NCBI RefSeq assembly: GCF_020524285.1 | Contig: NZ_JAIVKX010000007.1 | Location: 248,001 to 312,000, forward strand | Origin: Alloyangia pacifica | GTDB taxonomy: Bacteria > Pseudomonadota > Alphaproteobacteria > Rhodobacterales > Rhodobacteraceae | Length of the DNA stretch: 64,000 nt | Direction of reading: 5' to 3' | Shown here: positions 48,131 to 58,013 of the stretch, piece by piece | How the letters are laid out: the number at the start of each line of letters is the position of its first letter | Numbering within the stretch: the first letter of the stretch is position 1 | The notes under the pieces: generated by a model | Database searches by the model: none | Seen by the model: the letters and a program-made list of their open reading frames with translations, nothing else | What the model was told of the DNA's origin: nothing | Position numbers and translations under genes: made by a program

Positions 48131-48663
48131 TGCGCCTCGCAGCGATCCTCATGATGCTGGCCGGACCCGCTCTCGCGGGGTCCGGCCTTTCTTTTGCCGA
48201 GCCGCCGGTGCTGCTGATCGAGCGCGGGGTAATCTGCCAGGTCACCACCGAGGGCGCCCGCCCGGCGCCCGAGACCGAGCAGGGGATCATCAACCTCATC
48301 GAGCCAGGGCGACGCGTCGATGTCGCTACCGAGGTGGTCCCCGCCGCGCTGGGGATCAGCTTCGGCATCCGCTTCACGCTGGCCGAGAGCGCGGCGCCGC
48401 TGGCGCTGCGGGTGATCGTCACCCATCCGCCGATGGGCGCGCGCGGGGTCGAGGTCGAAAGCTGGAGCACCGGCGCCGCGCCCGGCGCGCCGAGCCTGAG
48501 CCTCTTCACCTTCGAATATGCCTACGAGATGGTCGAGGGCGACTGGACGATGGCGCTGGAGGCCGGCGGCGAGCGGTTGCTGGAGCAGCACTTCACCGTG
48601 GTGCCCGCCGATGCCGCGCGGCCCGTGCTCGCCGCCTGCGACGGCCCTGCGGCGATGTCCTGA
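48130..48663 (+). CDS. DUF3859-type secreted protein
   Basis: 177 aa. Signal peptide [16 protein letters not shown], then a beta-rich mature chain (LLIERGVICQVTTEG, TFEYAYEMVEGDWTMALEAGGERLLEQHFTVV, in parts) resembling DUF3859; function unknown, probably periplasmic. The ATG overlaps the pckA stop by one base (TGATG arrangement), yet a strong terminator hairpin lies in codons 10-20, so expression from pckA should be attenuated or depend on translation. Confidence 0.78.
   Translation: MRLAAILMMLAGPALAGSGLSFAEPPVLLIERGVICQVTTEGARPAPETEQGIINLIEPGRRVDVATEVVPAALGISFGIRFTLAESAAPLALRVIVTHPPMGARGVEVESWSTGAAPGAPSLSLFTFEYAYEMVEGDWTMALEAGGERLLEQHFTVVPADAARPVLAACDGPAAMS
48159..48195 (+). terminator. 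Intrinsic terminator of pckA, inside the next gene
   Basis: GGCCGGACCC (48159-48168) / GGGTCCGGCC (48178-48187), a 10-bp stem with a 9-nt loop, followed by TTTCTTTT. It begins 29 nt past the pckA stop and overlaps the signal-peptide codons of the DUF3859-type gene. Confidence 0.8.
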
Positions 48664-49107
48664 CGCAGGGTCAGATTTCGGGACATTCCCCAGAGAGCGG
48701 CAGTTTTCCGGGTCTCGGAGCGCCAACGCCGCACATGCGCGGCCCCACAGGGGCAATTCAGGCCGTGTTGGCCGTCGGAATTTTCCCGGAGTGCGCACGC
48801 CTTTTTCCAATTTTATCCACAGCCCCTCTGCGCGACTCAGGTTGCTGAAAAGACTCGAAACCTTGAGTCCGGCCCCCTGCAGACTCCCCGGAGTTGCCCA
48901 CAACGGGAGGAATCTGCATCTTGATTAAATAACAGATCACTCCACAAGTTATTGGGTGTGTCTCTAATATTTCGCTTTACAGAAGGTGCCAGCCACAGGC
49001 ACGATATATGGTAAGAGACGAGGGCTTACCCCCAACATCTCTACGAGCAGGCACCTAGCATCCGGGGCGCTGCCAAGCCCCGAAGCTACAACCATAAGAG
49101 GTGGCGC
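48664..49107. other. 444-nt gene-free region with DnaA box and AT-rich 13-mer
   Basis: No credible CDS. A perfect DnaA box TTATCCACA is at 48813-48821, a weaker TTGCCCACA at 48894-48902, and GATCTGTTATTTA (minus strand, 48926-48938) closely matches the E. coli origin 13-mer GATCTNTTNTTTT. A GTGCC/GGCAC hairpin lies near 48986-49002. Its 3' part must also hold the promoter of the YbjN-like gene. Confidence 0.4.
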
Positions 49108-49608
49108 ATGGCACTGTCCGAAGACTTTCTGAGCGAAGAGCTGCATCCCATCGACATCGTCGAGACCCTGGCCGAGACCAACGACTGGGATTTCGACCGC
49201 GTCGGCGAAGACCAGATCGCCATGGCGGTCGAGGGCCAGTGGCGCACCTATTCGATCACCCTCGCATGGTCGCCCTACGACGAGACGCTGCGGATGATCT
49301 GCAGCTTCGAGATGGAGCCGCCGACGGACTCGCTGCCCGAGCTCTACGCGGGGCTCAACGCGGTCAACGACCAGTGCTGGGCAGGCGCCTTCTGCTACTG
49401 GGCGGAGTCCAAGCTGATGGTCTACCGCTACGGGCTGGTGCTCGCCGGCGGCCAGGTCGCCAGCGCCGAGCAGATCGATACGATGATCGGCGCCGCGGTA
49501 ATGACCTCCGAGCGCTACTACCCCTGCTTCCAGTTGATCAACTGGGCCGGCAAGAGCGCCGAAGAGGCGCTGCAGATCGCCATGGCGGAAGCCTACGGCC
49601 GCGCCTGA
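49108..49608 (+). CDS. YbjN-domain protein
   Basis: 166 aa acidic soluble protein, MALSEDFLSEELHPIDIVETLAE..., with FDRVGEDQIAMAVEGQWRTYSITLAW and LYAGLNAVNDQCWAGAFCYW, the pattern of YbjN/type III secretion chaperone-like folds. Function is unknown; YbjN in E. coli affects motility and stress traits. AAGAGGTGGCGC precedes the ATG. Single gene, convergent with the lactate dehydrogenase gene. Confidence 0.83.
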   Translation: MALSEDFLSEELHPIDIVETLAETNDWDFDRVGEDQIAMAVEGQWRTYSITLAWSPYDETLRMICSFEMEPPTDSLPELYAGLNAVNDQCWAGAFCYWAESKLMVYRYGLVLAGGQVASAEQIDTMIGAAVMTSERYYPCFQLINWAGKSAEEALQIAMAEAYGRA

Positions 49609-49658
49609 GCGCGGCCCCTCGACAAGCTGCGGAGGGCTCGTCCGGCCCTCGCAGTTCC

Positions 49659-51316
<1,658 letters not shown>

Positions 51317-51655
51317 CCTCGCCGCCTCTTGGCCCGGGGCAAGGCCGAAGGCTGCCGGGCGAGTGGTCGTCCATCGTGGCACCTACGGTGCGAGCCCGAT
51401 GGACGCCGCCGCCGCAACGCGCTGGCGCTTTTGTCTCGGGGCTCCGGAGAACAGCGTCACGCGGACTTGGCCGCCGCAAATCGCCTACCGGAATCGTCGC
51501 AGCGCCACCTGACGGACCAGCGTCCCCGGCTCGGGAAGCTGCGTCTGGTGAGGTCTCATGGGCGCACTCCGCCACCGCGCCACACAAAGGGGTGTTGCAA
51601 GCCGCGCCAATCCGCAGGAAAAGCGGCGAAACCCGATCCAGTCCCGGAGGCCCCC
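51317..51655 (+). other. purE-purK spacer with nested stem-loop
   Basis: 339 nt with no convincing CDS. GTCCATCG / CGATGGAC (51369-51376 and 51397-51404) encloses GCACC-TAC-GGTGC (51379-51391), giving a nested hairpin. It could be a leader, attenuator or small-RNA segment for purK. Nothing resembling a known purine riboswitch was seen. Confidence 0.45.
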
Positions 51656-52729
51656 ATGTCTGACGCTCTTCCCCAAGGTGCAACCATCGGCATTCTCGGC
51701 GGCGGACAGCTGGGACGGATGCTTTCCGTGGCCGCCAGCCGCCTCGGCTACCGCACGCATATCTTCGAGCCGGGCGCCGAGCCGCCCGCCGGCCACGTCG
51801 CCCACGCGGTGACCACCGCCTCCTATGACGACAAGCCCGCGCTGACCCGCTTCGCCGAGTCGGTGGACGTTGTGACCTACGAGTTCGAGAACATCCCCAC
51901 CGAGGCGCTCGACACGCTGCAGGCGCTGCGCCCGATCCGCCCCGGCCGCGAGGCGCTGCGCGTCAGCCAGGATCGGATGACGGAAAAGGAATTCCTCGCC
52001 GGTCTCGGCCTGCGCACCGCGCCCTTCGCGGCGGTCGACAGTGAGGCGGATCTCAACAATGCGCTCGAACTGATCGGGGCGCCGGCCATCCTCAAGACCC
52101 GACGCTTCGGCTACGACGGCAAGGGCCAGGCCCGCATCCTGTCGAAGGATGACGCCGCCGATGCCTTCGAGGCGATGAACGGCGCCCCGGCGATCCTCGA
52201 GGGCTTCGTCGACTTCAGCCACGAGGTCTCGGTGATCGCGGCGCGCGGTGTCGATGGCGAGGTCGCCTGCTTCGATCCCGGCGAGAACGTGCACCGCGAC
52301 GGCATCCTGCGCACCACCACCGTGCCCGCCCGGCTGACCCCCGCGCACCGGCAGGACGCGATCCTGCTGGCCGGCCGCATCCTCAATGCGCTAGACTACG
52401 TCGGCGTCATGGGGGTGGAGCTCTTCGTCTGCGCTGACGGGCTGGTGGTCAACGAGATCGCACCGCGGGTGCACAACTCGGGCCACTGGACGCAGAACGG
52501 CTGCAGCGTGGACCAGTTCGAGCAGCACATCCGCGCTGTCGCGGGACTGCCGCTGGGCGACGGCGGGCGGCACTCGGACGTGCAGATGGAGAACCTGATC
52601 GGCGACGACATGGACCGGGTGCCCGAGCTGCTGCGCGAGGCCGACACCGCGCTGCACCTCTACGGCAAGGCCGAGGCTAAGCTGGGCCGCAAGATGGGCC
52701 ACGTCAACCGCATCGTCCGCGGCGGCTGA
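51656..52729 (+). CDS. purK: 5-(carboxyamino)imidazole ribonucleotide synthase
   Basis: ATP-grasp enzyme making N5-CAIR from AIR, bicarbonate and ATP. 357 aa. N-terminal GILGGGQLGRMLSVAASRLGY, central ATP-grasp KTRRFGYDGKGQARI, C-terminal VVNEIAPRVHNSGHWTQNGC with metal-binding Glu and Asn. GGAGG lies 6 nt before the ATG at 51656. It works directly before PurE in the pathway. Confidence 0.95.
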   Translation: MSDALPQGATIGILGGGQLGRMLSVAASRLGYRTHIFEPGAEPPAGHVAHAVTTASYDDKPALTRFAESVDVVTYEFENIPTEALDTLQALRPIRPGREALRVSQDRMTEKEFLAGLGLRTAPFAAVDSEADLNNALELIGAPAILKTRRFGYDGKGQARILSKDDAADAFEAMNGAPAILEGFVDFSHEVSVIAARGVDGEVACFDPGENVHRDGILRTTTVPARLTPAHRQDAILLAGRILNALDYVGVMGVELFVCADGLVVNEIAPRVHNSGHWTQNGCSVDQFEQHIRAVAGLPLGDGGRHSDVQMENLIGDDMDRVPELLREADTALHLYGKAEAKLGRKMGHVNRIVRGG

Positions 52730-52816
52730 CACTTCTGAAGCTGAAGGCGGGGTGTCGGGTCGGTCTCGGGCCGGAGAGTCGGCCGGAGGACCTCGCGCGA
52801 GACTTTCGCCGGGGCC

Positions 52817-53956
52817 TCAGCTAATGAAGCGCCCGGCCACATCCCCGCTCATGTAGGCCACGCGGCCCCCGGCAATCGTCGCCACGATGCGCCGGCTGTC
52901 CCGCTCGCGGATGATCAGATCGGCGCGCAGCCCGTCCTCGATCCGGCCCCGGTCGGTCAGCCCCAGCAGCCGCGCGGGCCCCTCCGAGACCAGCTTCCAC
53001 GCCGCGACCTCGTCCAGCAGACCGAGCTCTACGCAGCGCCAGGCCGCGCGGGCCGGGGCGGGGTAATGGTAGTCCGAGGCCAGCGCGTCACACAGACCCA
53101 TCCCCACCAGCTCCAGCGCCGAAACATTGCCCGCGTGGCTCGCCCCGCGCACCACGTTCGGCGCACCGAGCACGATGAAGTCGCCAGCCTCGCGCGCCGC
53201 CTGCGCCGCCTCGACCGTCTCGGGGAACTCCGAGACCATCGCGCCGCGTGCGCGCCAGTCCGCGCGACCGCCTGCGGTGCGGTCGTCATGGCTGCCCATG
53301 GTCACGCCGCGCGCCGCCAGCCGGGCGCAGAGCCCGTCCAGCGCCACCGGAACCTCGTCGCCGCGTGCGTGCAGCCCCATCATCAGCGCCAGATGCGCCT
53401 CGGGGCTGCGGCCGCTCTTCAGCGCCTGCCCGGTGAGCCGCGGCGGCTTGCGCCCCTCGGCGAGGCGCTGGTGCGGCAGGTGGTCGTTGAACACCACGTA
53501 GGAGATGCCCCAGCGCTGCACTGCCTCCTCGGCCCCGGCGAACCCGCCCAGGAAATGCGTCTCGAGCCGCAGCTGCAGGCGCAGGTCGACGGGCACGGTG
53601 GGGGCGACCTCGGTGACGGCGGCAAAGACCTCCCTTGCGAATTCCGGCCCGCGCATCCCGCCTTCCCAGGACCAGAACTGCGCCAGCGCAGCGGTGGTGA
53701 TGCCGCAGGCCGCCAGCTCGGCAGCGCAGGCCTGCACCCCGGAGGCACGTTCGCGCAGCGCTCCCCGGCGCGGCGCCATGTGCCGCTCGAAGCCGTCGCC
53801 ATGGGCGTCGACGATCCCCGGCAGCACCTCGAAGCCGGAAAGGTCCACCGCCTTGCCGGAGCCGCCGCCGATGCGCCCCCCGGAGATCGGGAGGGGCGCG
53901 TCGCTCCAGCCCTCGGGGCGCAGGACGGCGGCGTTCTGAAGGGTCAGGTCGAGCAC
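52817..53956 (-). CDS. PhnM-family amidohydrolase (alpha-D-ribose 1-methylphosphonate 5-triphosphate diphosphatase-like)
   Basis: 379 aa if started at the GTG at 53956 (VLDLTLQNAAVLRPEG); an ATG at 54067 would add an unlikely leader on top of the divergent NUDIX gene start. Motifs are LPGIVDAHGDGFERHMAPR, GSHDDRT, LGAPNVVRGASHAGNVSA and LASDYHYPAP, characteristic of PhnM. In the C-P lyase pathway PhnM removes pyrophosphate from the phosphonate-ribose triphosphate. No other phn genes are in view, so it may be a paralogue with a different substrate. Confidence 0.82.
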   Translation of the reverse strand: MLDLTLQNAAVLRPEGWSDAPLPISGGRIGGGSGKAVDLSGFEVLPGIVDAHGDGFERHMAPRRGALRERASGVQACAAELAACGITTAALAQFWSWEGGMRGPEFAREVFAAVTEVAPTVPVDLRLQLRLETHFLGGFAGAEEAVQRWGISYVVFNDHLPHQRLAEGRKPPRLTGQALKSGRSPEAHLALMMGLHARGDEVPVALDGLCARLAARGVTMGSHDDRTAGGRADWRARGAMVSEFPETVEAAQAAREAGDFIVLGAPNVVRGASHAGNVSALELVGMGLCDALASDYHYPAPARAAWRCVELGLLDEVAAWKLVSEGPARLLGLTDRGRIEDGLRADLIIRERDSRRIVATIAGGRVAYMSGDVAGRFIS

Positions 53957-54066
53957 GGGCAGGGGCCTTTCTTCGGGCCGGTCGGGGGCAGGGCGGGTCG
54001 GCGCTTGAGATACGTGCCCGCCCGGCCCTATGAAAGGGGCAAAAGGACACGCCCGAAGGGAAGCCA

Positions 54067-54510
54067 ATGCCGAAGTCCCCCCGCCTCGCCGCCCGCGCCG
54101 TGCTGCTGCACGAGGACCGGCTGCTGCTGGTGAACGCCTGGCCCGGCGGCAAGAGCGACCTGTGGTGCGCCCCCGGCGGCGGGGTCGAGACCGGGGCCTC
54201 GCTGCCCGAGAACCTCGCCCGCGAGCTGCGCGAGGAAACCGGGCTCGAGATCAAGGTGGGTCCGCCCTGCCTGGTCAACGAGTTCCACGATCCCGCCAGT
54301 GGCTTCCACCAGATCGAGATTTTCTTCCGCTGCCACATCGTGTCGGGACGGATCGACGCCTCCTGGCGGGATCCCGAGGGCGTGGTGACCGAGCGCCGTT
54401 TCGTCACCCGCGCCGAGATGGAAGGGCTGCGCTTCAAACCCAGCAGCCTGCCGCATGTGGCCTGGGGGCGGGGCTTCGGCTACGACCCGCTCGAGCTGAT
54501 CCAGCATTGA
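54067..54510 (+). CDS. NUDIX hydrolase
   Basis: 147 aa. The Nudix box is GGGVETGASLPENLARELREETGL near residues 38-61: the REXXEE core is intact, but the upstream conserved Glu of G-x5-E is Ala. Hydrolyses a nucleoside diphosphate linked to X; substrate unknown. AAGGGAAGCC precedes the ATG. Divergent from the PhnM-like gene and 40 nt before the ABC permease genes, so it might be the first gene of that operon. Confidence 0.86.
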   Translation: MPKSPRLAARAVLLHEDRLLLVNAWPGGKSDLWCAPGGGVETGASLPENLARELREETGLEIKVGPPCLVNEFHDPASGFHQIEIFFRCHIVSGRIDASWRDPEGVVTERRFVTRAEMEGLRFKPSSLPHVAWGRGFGYDPLELIQH

Positions 54511-54550
54511 GCGTCTGGACCGTGCCGCGCCCCGCGCCTAACGTGGCCCC

Positions 54551-55495
54551 ATGCTAGGCTACGCGCTCAAACGTCTGACCTCGCTGGCGGTTTCGCTGCT
54601 GGTGGCGTCGCTGGTCATCTTCCTGGTGGTCGAGGTCGCCCCCGGCGATCCGGCCAGCTACATGCTCGGGATGAACGCCCAGCCCGACACGGTGGCGGCG
54701 CTGCGCAGCGAGCTCGGGCTCGACCTGCCGAAATGGCAGCGCTACCTGAGCTGGCTCGGCGGGATGCTCTCCGGCGACTTCGGCACCTCTTACACCTACC
54801 GCACGCCGGTGGCGGAGATGGTTGCCGAGCGCATCACCGTCTCGCTGCCGCTGGCGCTCTACGCGCTGGGGCTCTCGACGCTGATCGCGCTGCCCGCGGG
54901 CATCTACGCCGCCGCCCGCCGCGGCAAGGCGGGGGATGCCGGGGTGATCGGTGCCACGCAGCTCGGCATCGCCATTCCCAACTTCTGGTTCGCCATGTTG
55001 CTGGTGCTGCTGTTTGCACTGAAGCTGCGCTGGTTCAGCGCCGGCGGCTTTCCCGGCTGGGATGATCCGCTCATGGCGATGAAATCCCTGACCCTGCCCG
55101 CGGTGGCCCTCGCGCTGCCGCAGGCGGCGATCCTGGCGCGGGTCATGCGCTCGTCGCTGATCGACATCCTGTCGGAGGACTTCATCCGCACCGCCCGCGC
55201 CAAGGGGCTCTCGCGGCGGCAGGCGCTCTGGCGACACGGGCTGCGCAACGCGCTGATTCCGGTGCTGACCATCCTCGGGCTGCAGTTCTCCTTCCTGCTG
55301 GCGGGGGCGATCATCATCGAGCAGGTGTTCTTCCTGCCCGGCCTCGGTCGGCTGATCTTCCAGTCGATCACCCAGCGCGACCTGATCGTGGTCGAATCGG
55401 TGGTCATGCTGCTGGTCTTCGCGGTGATCGCGGTGAATTTCCTCACGGACATGGCCTATGCCATCGCCGATCCGAGACTGAGGCGCCCGCGATGA
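54551..55495 (+). CDS. Peptide/nickel-type ABC transporter permease (DppB-like)
   Basis: 314 aa inner-membrane protein with six hydrophobic segments. It starts MLGYALKRLTSLAVSLLVASLVIFLVVEVAPGD, typical of DppB/OppB, with the EAA loop RTARAKGLSRRQALWRHGLRNALIPVLT (in parts) near residue 215. The stop overlaps the next permease start by 4 nt (ATGA). No binding protein gene is found in this window. Confidence 0.9.
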   Translation: MLGYALKRLTSLAVSLLVASLVIFLVVEVAPGDPASYMLGMNAQPDTVAALRSELGLDLPKWQRYLSWLGGMLSGDFGTSYTYRTPVAEMVAERITVSLPLALYALGLSTLIALPAGIYAAARRGKAGDAGVIGATQLGIAIPNFWFAMLLVLLFALKLRWFSAGGFPGWDDPLMAMKSLTLPAVALALPQAAILARVMRSSLIDILSEDFIRTARAKGLSRRQALWRHGLRNALIPVLTILGLQFSFLLAGAIIIEQVFFLPGLGRLIFQSITQRDLIVVESVVMLLVFAVIAVNFLTDMAYAIADPRLRRPR

Positions 55496-56307
55496 AACCC
55501 TCCTTGATCCTCGGCGCGCTGCTGACGCTGACCTTCATCCTCGCCGCGCTGATCTCCTATCTCTGGACCCCGGGCGACGTCGAGGCGGTGAACATCGCCG
55601 CCCGCCTGCAACCGCCGTCTGCGGCGCATTGGCTGGGCACCGACCACCTCGGCCGCGACATGCTGAGCATGGTGATGACCGGCGCGCGCACCTCGCTCGC
55701 CGTCGCGCTGGTGGCGGTGGGGCTCGGCATGGGGCTCGGCGTGCCGCTGGGGCTGGCCGCCGCGGCGCGGCAGGGCGGCTGGCTCGACGAGCTGGTGATG
55801 CGCACCAACGACCTGATCTTCGCCTTCCCCTCGCTGGTCATCGCCATCCTGATCACCGCCATCTTCGGCCCCGGCGCGCTCAACGCCATCCTCGCCATCG
55901 GCATTTTCAACATCCCGGTCTTCGCCCGGCTCACCCGCGGCGCGGCGCTGAGCTTCTGGCGCCGCGAGTTCATCCTTGCCGCCCGCGTTGCCGGCAAGGG
56001 CGTGCCCCGCATCAGTGCCGAGCACATCCTGCCCAATCTCGCCAACCTGCTGATCGTGCAGGGCACCATCCAGTTCTCGCTCGGCATTCTCGCCGAGGCG
56101 GGGCTCTCCTACGTCGGTCTCGGCGCGCAGCCGCCGGTGCCGAGCTGGGGCCGGATGCTGGCCGACGCGCAGACCATGGTATCCCTCGCGCCGCATGTGG
56201 CCATCGTGCCCGGCCTTGCAATCCTGCTCACGGTGCTCGGCCTCAACCTGCTCGGAGACGGGCTGCGCGACGCCCTCGATCCCCGCCTGAGGCCCTCCCG
56301 CGCATGA
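55492..56307 (+). CDS. Peptide/nickel-type ABC transporter permease (DppC-like)
   Basis: 271 aa with about six hydrophobic segments. LGTDHLGRDMLSMVMTGARTSL near residue 45 is the DppC N-terminal block; the EAA loop is AARVAGKGVPRISAEHILPNLANLLIVQ. Coupled to the preceding and following genes by ATGA overlaps, so permeases and ATPase are made together. Confidence 0.91.
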   Translation: MKPSLILGALLTLTFILAALISYLWTPGDVEAVNIAARLQPPSAAHWLGTDHLGRDMLSMVMTGARTSLAVALVAVGLGMGLGVPLGLAAAARQGGWLDELVMRTNDLIFAFPSLVIAILITAIFGPGALNAILAIGIFNIPVFARLTRGAALSFWRREFILAARVAGKGVPRISAEHILPNLANLLIVQGTIQFSLGILAEAGLSYVGLGAQPPVPSWGRMLADAQTMVSLAPHVAIVPGLAILLTVLGLNLLGDGLRDALDPRLRPSRA

Positions 56308-58013
56308 GTCTTTCTTCTAGGCAGAAATATCCCGGGGGGCGCGGCGCGCCAGCGACGCGCGGGGCAGAGCCCCCGGTCCGGCAGGCACCAGAGGCGCTGC
56401 TGCACGTGGAAGGGCTCACCCTCACCATCGGCGGCACCGCGATCCTGCAGGACGTCTCTATGTCCCTGCCGCAGGGCCAGATCCTTGCGCTCACCGGCGA
56501 GTCGGGCTCGGGCAAGTCGATGACCGCGCTCGCCGCCATCGGGCTGCTGCCCGAGCGGGCCGAGACCTCCGGCCGGCTGCGGCTCTCGGGGCGCGACCTG
56601 CTGACCCTGCCGGAGCGGGAACTCTGCGCCCTGAGGGGCCGCGAGGTGGGCATGGTCTTCCAGGAGCCGATGACCGCGCTCAACCCGGTGCAGCGCATCG
56701 GCGACCAGGTGATGGAGACGATCCTGATCCACAGGGCGATGTCCCGCGCCGGCGCCCGTGCCCGCGCCGCCGAGGTCATGGCCCGCGTCGGGCTCGACCC
56801 CGAGCGCATCCCACCGACGCGCTACCCGCACGAACTGTCTGGCGGGCAGCGCCAGCGCGTCGGCATCGCCATGGCCATCGCGCTGCGTCCGAAGCTGCTG
56901 ATCGCCGACGAGCCGACCACCGCGCTCGACGTGACGACGCAGGCGCAGATCCTCGAGCTGCTCACCGGGCTGGTGCGCGAAGAGGGGATGGCCATGCTGA
57001 TGATCACCCATGACCTCGCCGTGGTGGCGGGCATGGCGGACCGGATCGCGGTGATGAATGCCGGGCGCATCGTCGAACAGGGGCCCACGGCGCAGGTTCT
57101 GGCCGAGCAGCGCCACCCCTACACCCGCCAGCTCTTCGAGGCGTCCCGCCATAAGGCACCGCTGGCCCCGATCACACCCGGAGAGACCCAGCTCAGCGTG
57201 CAGGACGCGGTCCGCGACTACCCGCTGCCGCGCGAGCATCCCTTCGCGCCTCGCCGCGCATTCCGGGCGGTGAAAGGCGTCAGCTTCGACATCCGCCGCG
57301 GCGAAAGGATCGGCCTCGTGGGCGAGTCCGGCTGCGGCAAGTCGACGCTCTCCCGCGCGATCCTCGGGCTGGAGCCCCTGCAGGCGGGGCAGATCTCCCT
57401 CGATGGCAAGCCGATCCTCTCGCACGGCAAGCCCGACCCAGCGCTCCGGCGCCGCGTGCAGGTGGTGTTCCAGGATCCCTACGGCTCGTTCAACCCGCGC
57501 CACAGCGTCGGCCGGATCATCGCGGAGCCGTTCCACCTGTTGCCCGATCCGCCCAAGGGCGCGGCGCGGCAGACGGCCATTGCGGCGGCGCTCACCGCCG
57601 TGGGGTTGAAGCCCGAGCACGAGGAAGCCCCGATCCACGCCTTCTCCGGCGGGCAGCGCCAGCGCATCGCCATCGCCCGGGCGCTGATCATCGAGCCCGA
57701 ACTGGTGATTTTCGACGAGGCGGTCTCGGCGCTCGACGTGCGGGTGCGGGCGCAGATCCTCGATCTGGTGGCCGAACTGTCTCGCACGCGGGGCCTCAGC
57801 TATCTCTTCGTCAGCCACGATCTTTCGGTGGTGCGTTCGATCACCGACCAAGTGCTGGTGATGCGCGAGGGCGAGATCGTCGAGCGCGGCGCGACTGCCG
57901 AGGTGTTTGACAATCCCCGGCACTGGTATACCAAATCCCTCATGGAGGCGGCGCCGAGACTTCCGGCGCCGGAGATGGGAGGAGATGACGATGCCGGAGG
58001 GGAGCCCCTTTGA
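56304..58013 (+). CDS. Fused dual-ATPase subunit of peptide-type ABC transporter (DppD-DppF-like)
   Basis: 569 aa. Two complete ATPase domains: Walker [13 protein letters not shown] (near residue 70) with [15 protein letters not shown], and [13 protein letters not shown] (near residue 345) with [15 protein letters not shown]. The usual domain start is [13 protein letters not shown] near residue 33; the preceding residues ([20 protein letters not shown]...) are translated from a palindromic repeat. The ATG overlaps the DppC-like stop (ATGA). A GTG at 56407 is an alternative start that would skip the repeat. It energises import of an unknown peptide-like solute. Confidence 0.89.
   Translation: MSLSSRQKYPGGRGAPATRGAEPPVRQAPEALLHVEGLTLTIGGTAILQDVSMSLPQGQILALTGESGSGKSMTALAAIGLLPERAETSGRLRLSGRDLLTLPERELCALRGREVGMVFQEPMTALNPVQRIGDQVMETILIHRAMSRAGARARAAEVMARVGLDPERIPPTRYPHELSGGQRQRVGIAMAIALRPKLLIADEPTTALDVTTQAQILELLTGLVREEGMAMLMITHDLAVVAGMADRIAVMNAGRIVEQGPTAQVLAEQRHPYTRQLFEASRHKAPLAPITPGETQLSVQDAVRDYPLPREHPFAPRRAFRAVKGVSFDIRRGERIGLVGESGCGKSTLSRAILGLEPLQAGQISLDGKPILSHGKPDPALRRRVQVVFQDPYGSFNPRHSVGRIIAEPFHLLPDPPKGAARQTAIAAALTAVGLKPEHEEAPIHAFSGGQRQRIAIARALIIEPELVIFDEAVSALDVRVRAQILDLVAELSRTRGLSYLFVSHDLSVVRSITDQVLVMREGEIVERGATAEVFDNPRHWYTKSLMEAAPRLPAPEMGGDDDAGGEPL
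56311..56374. repeat. Modular palindromic repeat, copy 7 (inside a CDS)
   Basis: TTTCTTCTAGGCAGAAATAT arm, then CCCGGGGGG, a GCGCG/CGCGC hairpin and GGGGC-AGA-GCCCC (56361-56373). It starts two codons after the ABC ATPase start codon and stays open in that frame. Confidence 0.78.

Noticed and set aside
48664-49107. Full replication origin
   Set aside because: Only one perfect DnaA box and one weak one are visible, so the region is reported only as origin-like.
53957-54067. N-terminal extension of the PhnM-like protein from the ATG at 54067
   Set aside because: The extension is antisense to the NUDIX start and unlike PhnM N-termini; a GTG at 53956 fits better.
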